The notes under the pieces were generated by a model. The model ran no database searches and was not told the DNA's origin. It worked only from the letters and a program-made list of their open reading frames with translations. The position numbers and the translations under genes were made by a program. Shown piece by piece: positions 23,364 to 25,626 of a DNA stretch of 25,626 bases. How positions within the stretch are numbered: position 1 is the stretch's first letter; each line of letters begins with the position of its first letter. The stretch comes from B8-G4 sp033720735 (GTDB lineage: Bacteria > Bacteroidota > Bacteroidia > Chitinophagales > Saprospiraceae): the NCBI GenBank assembly GCA_033720735.1, contig JAWWBX010000021.1:1-25626 (forward strand), given 5' to 3'.

Positions 23364-23691
23364 ACGCCGGATTAAAAGGATCATCAACGTTGTGCAGTCC
23401 GCCGTATTCCTCGCGCGTGCGCAGTTTCTGTTTTTGCCGCTCAAGGACCAGCCGGGCCAATCCGGTAGCGGGATCCTGCACAGGTGATTGCAGCACCTGA
23501 TTGATCTTCGACTCGTACACATCGAGGCGATAGAGGGTGCTGAACAGCAGATCCGTTTCACGATCGAGCATGTGGCGAATGCGCTCAGCGAGCAGTCGGA
23601 TCACTTCCTCCTCGTCAGGAGCAGCACTGGCATCGGGCAGGTAGCTGTGCAAAATGACCTGCAGGCCGCCGGGATCATGCTCCTTGCTCAT
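23362..23691 (-). CDS. small conserved-looking cytoplasmic protein of unknown function
   Basis: 109 residues from ATG 23691. The open frame continues upstream inside the GH3 gene in another frame, but that part is an overlap artefact. The sequence is soluble and mostly helical: DEEEVIRLLAERIRHMLDRETDLLFSTLYRLDVYESKINQVLQ, then LARLVLERQKQKLRTREEYGG. No signal peptide. The start overlaps the GH3 stop by 17 bp, so the two are translationally coupled and may act together. I do not recognise a named family. Confidence 0.75.
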   Translation of the reverse strand: MSKEHDPGGLQVILHSYLPDASAAPDEEEVIRLLAERIRHMLDRETDLLFSTLYRLDVYESKINQVLQSPVQDPATGLARLVLERQKQKLRTREEYGGLHNVDDPFNPA

Positions 23692-25204
23692 GTGCGACAA
23701 GGTTGAGGATCTCTTCCACATAGGTCCGGTCGTTTGACAAGCGCGGCACCTTGTTTTGTCCGCCCAGCTTGTTCCGGGCCGCAAGCCATCGCTCGAAGGT
23801 GCCTTCCGGCAAGACCTTGAGGTCCAGCTGTTCAAGTGCCAGATCTGCAGAGCGCTTTGCTTCGTAGTCGCTGTTGAGCTGTTGCAGGGACCGGTCCAGT
23901 GTTGCTGCAAACGCACGGGCATCGCCTGGTCTGCGCAGGAACTCAATCAGCCACTCGTGGCGCCCTTTATTTGCTTCATTCAGATAGACCGGAGCGACCG
24001 TGTAGTCAGCCACCAGGGCGTCGTGCTGTTCACAGGCATCCAGGAGCGCCATTTCCGTATTGGCAATCATGACTTCTTCGCCAAAGGCGTTGATGAACTG
24101 CTGGGTACGTCCGGTGACCTGGATCCGGTAGGGCTGTGTGGTGGTAAACTGGATCGTATCGCCGGGAATGTAACGCCAGAGACCGGCATTGGTCGAAATG
24201 ACCAGCGCGTAAGGGGTTCCGGCCTTAACATCCTGCAGGGAGATGGCGATCGGCTTGGCCGACCCCCATTCCGACATCGGCAAAAACTCAAAGTACATGC
24301 CGTTGTCGAGAAGCAACAGCATGTCGTCAGCGCCTCTGCGATCCTGTGCTGCGAAAAACCCTTCGGATGCGTTGTACACCTCCTGGTAGACGAAATCCTC
24401 CTTCGGGATAAATTGCTCGAAGGTGCTGCGGTACGGTTTGAACCCGACACCCCCGTGCGTATAGGCCTGCAGGTGCGGCCAGACCTGCAGCATATGGTCG
24501 GCTCCGGTGGCTTCGAGGATGCGTTTGAACAATACGATCGTCCAGGTCGGCACGCCGCCGATGAAGGATACATCCTCCTTGGTGCAGATCCTGACCATGC
24601 GCTCGATCTTCTCCTCCCAGTCGTCGAGGAGCGCCGTCTCAAAGTCCGGCGTGAAGAACGGCCTGCCTACCGCTGGCATGTGCTGCAACATGATGGCCGA
24701 TACGTCGCCGTAGGTGGTGTCCGGGTCCTCCTCGAAGATGCTGAGGCTGCCACCCATCACCAGGTTTTTTCGATGGAACAATGTTGCTTCTGGCAGCATG
24801 GCGTAGAGCATGGCCAGCGCCTCCCAGGTCGACTTGTGGTGACATCCCTTGAGGTTCTCATTCGGGATGGGGATAAACTTGCTGCGAGCACTGGTGGTAC
24901 CAGACGATTTGGCGTACCAATGTACGCGCCCTGGCCACAGGACGTCTTCTTCTCCGCGCATCATCCTGTCGATACTGGGTTTCAGCACCTCGTAGTCGAC
25001 TACTGGGGTCTGGTTGGCAAAGTCGCGCGCGTTCCGTATCCGGGCGAATCCATGCCGGCGGCCATACTCTGTATTCCTGGCCTGCTGCAACAACGACTTG
25101 AGCACTTTTTGCTGTGCTTCGTGCGGTCGTGCCTGGACCTCCATCAGTTTGCGGTGTTTGGTCCCCAGGTAACCGCGCATCACTGCATTGAACCATGCCT
25201 TCAT
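23675..25204 (-). CDS. GH3 family adenylate-forming enzyme
   Basis: 509 residues of the GH3 (auxin-responsive promoter) family, acyl-adenylate-forming enzymes that in plants join jasmonate or auxin to amino acids. The phosphate-binding loop is YAKSSGTTSARSKFIPI (SSGTT at 100-104); YNASEGFFAAQDRR provides the second ATP-binding block; STNAGLWRYIPGDTIQFT is the third, and the C-terminal cap follows. Bacterial members are common but their substrates are largely unknown, so plant-type function should not be assumed. No signal peptide is present. It overlaps the downstream 109-residue gene by 17 bp; no neighbour upstream indicates a pathway. Confidence 0.93.
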   Translation of the reverse strand: MKAWFNAVMRGYLGTKHRKLMEVQARPHEAQQKVLKSLLQQARNTEYGRRHGFARIRNARDFANQTPVVDYEVLKPSIDRMMRGEEDVLWPGRVHWYAKSSGTTSARSKFIPIPNENLKGCHHKSTWEALAMLYAMLPEATLFHRKNLVMGGSLSIFEEDPDTTYGDVSAIMLQHMPAVGRPFFTPDFETALLDDWEEKIERMVRICTKEDVSFIGGVPTWTIVLFKRILEATGADHMLQVWPHLQAYTHGGVGFKPYRSTFEQFIPKEDFVYQEVYNASEGFFAAQDRRGADDMLLLLDNGMYFEFLPMSEWGSAKPIAISLQDVKAGTPYALVISTNAGLWRYIPGDTIQFTTTQPYRIQVTGRTQQFINAFGEEVMIANTEMALLDACEQHDALVADYTVAPVYLNEANKGRHEWLIEFLRRPGDARAFAATLDRSLQQLNSDYEAKRSADLALEQLDLKVLPEGTFERWLAARNKLGGQNKVPRLSNDRTYVEEILNLVAHEQGA

Positions 25205-25582
25205 GGCCGGTAAAATAGTGATTTGACCCGGATCTCCGGGTGATCCGTCAGCGCCGGTACGCGCCGCTACGAAGACACCAGAGGTGAGCGGAAAGGCACG
25301 TGTTTAAATCCGTATGTCACATCACTGTCTGGGGACATAAACTACTGGATAAGAGGTTGTTGGGCGTGATTCTGATAGCTAAATAGGGTGCAGACGATCG
25401 GTGCATGGCGCTGATGTGATGTCGCGTCCCGAAACTGCAGTGCACGACATATTCGCCACTCTAACGGGCTCGTTGTCAGCTAGTTGGTCGGTGTGAATAA
25501 CTCTGGCGATTGGATTGGCGAGGCATGGTCGTAAATCGCCAGTGTTAGCTATGTACTGATACATGTCTGGTAAGTTTAGGAT
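25205..25582. other. non-coding stretch upstream of the GH3 gene
   Basis: About 380 bp with no convincing gene, tRNA or promoter. It holds a short hairpin ACCCGG-ATCT-CCGGGT at 25226-25241, 22 bp before the GH3 ATG and so probably in its 5' leader, and a larger inverted repeat at 25499-25546. A minus-strand open frame at 25379-25615 is cysteine-rich and unlike a real protein. Confidence 0.5.
25499..25546. repeat. inverted repeat with 13-bp arms
   Basis: AACTCTGGCGATT at 25499-25511 and AATCGCCAGTGTT at 25534-25546 are complementary at 12 of 13 positions (9 uninterrupted), separated by 22 bp. It could be an RNA hairpin in the 5' region of a downstream gene or a remnant of a mobile element; neither is shown. 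Confidence 0.45.
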
Positions 25583-25626
25583 ATGAACACACAAACCACA
25601 TGGACACGCGACCAACAGGACACAAC
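25583..25626 (+). CDS. possible start of a gene running off the window
   Basis: ATG at 25583 opens a frame MNTQTTWTRDQQDTT that is still open at the window edge. A near-consensus -7 box TAAGTTTA (25571-25578) lies only 4 bp before it, which would make the message almost leaderless. Fourteen complete codons are too few to judge coding character, so this is a weak call. Confidence 0.22.
   Translation, partial: MNTQTTWTRDQQDT

Noticed and set aside
23756..25213. 485-residue plus-strand open frame opposite GH3
   Set aside because: Fully antisense to a gene with clear GH3 motifs; a codon-structure shadow in GC-rich DNA.
25379..25615. 78-residue minus-strand open frame
   Set aside because: Cys-rich, no promoter or recognisable motif, and spans an inverted repeat.

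Overview
The window looks like chromosome of a Bacteroidota bacterium, most likely a Saprospiraceae/Lewinella-type member (inference from gene content, not a database match). Supporting signs are a secreted CSLREA/SprB-repeat protein ending in a gliding-motility/T9SS C-terminal domain, a DUF5606 protein, a fused alpha/beta 2-oxoacid dehydrogenase E1, the uppS-bamA pair, a type-2 IleRS with a GIHH signature, and recurrent TAnnTTTG -7 promoter boxes with almost no Shine-Dalgarno sequences. The DNA is moderately GC-rich and gene-dense. No rRNA, tRNA, CRISPR array or complete insertion sequence was found.

Layout. 1-289: possible tail of an upstream gene, then an 8-bp tandem repeat and non-coding DNA. 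290-5047 (minus): aspS followed 3 bp later by a 996-residue secreted adhesin-like protein. 5048-5341: divergent promoter region carrying a complete classic attenuator for ileS. It has a leader peptide with four consecutive Ile codons, a 9-bp antiterminator stem and a competing intrinsic terminator. 5342-8680 (plus): ileS. 8683-14127 (minus): apparent six-gene run of a small exported protein, a WecA/MraY-type phosphoglycosyltransferase, an asparagine-synthetase-like protein, a HAD hydrolase, a sugar-porter MFS transporter and CrcB. 14278-17604 (plus): uppS and bamA. 17606-18346 (minus): GT2 glycosyltransferase. 18414-19163 (plus): membrane-anchored protein of unknown function. 19182-22341 (minus): recO, fused E1 and DUF5606, tightly packed. 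22507-23289 (plus): exported protein with two lipocalin-like repeats and a strong terminator. 23362-25204 (minus): GH3-family adenylating enzyme overlapping a small uncharacterised gene. 25205-25626: mostly non-coding, with a long inverted repeat and perhaps the start of a gene running off the end.

How the genes fit together. Several genes serve the envelope: UppS makes undecaprenyl diphosphate, the carrier precursor used by WecA-type enzymes; BamA inserts outer-membrane barrels; GT2 and the Asn-synthetase-like protein may belong to glycan synthesis; the large secreted protein is a probable surface protein. The most notable element is the ileS leader, which reads as a textbook ribosome-mediated attenuator sensing charged tRNA-Ile and controlling an IleRS of the mupirocin-resistant type with the swapped GxHH signature.
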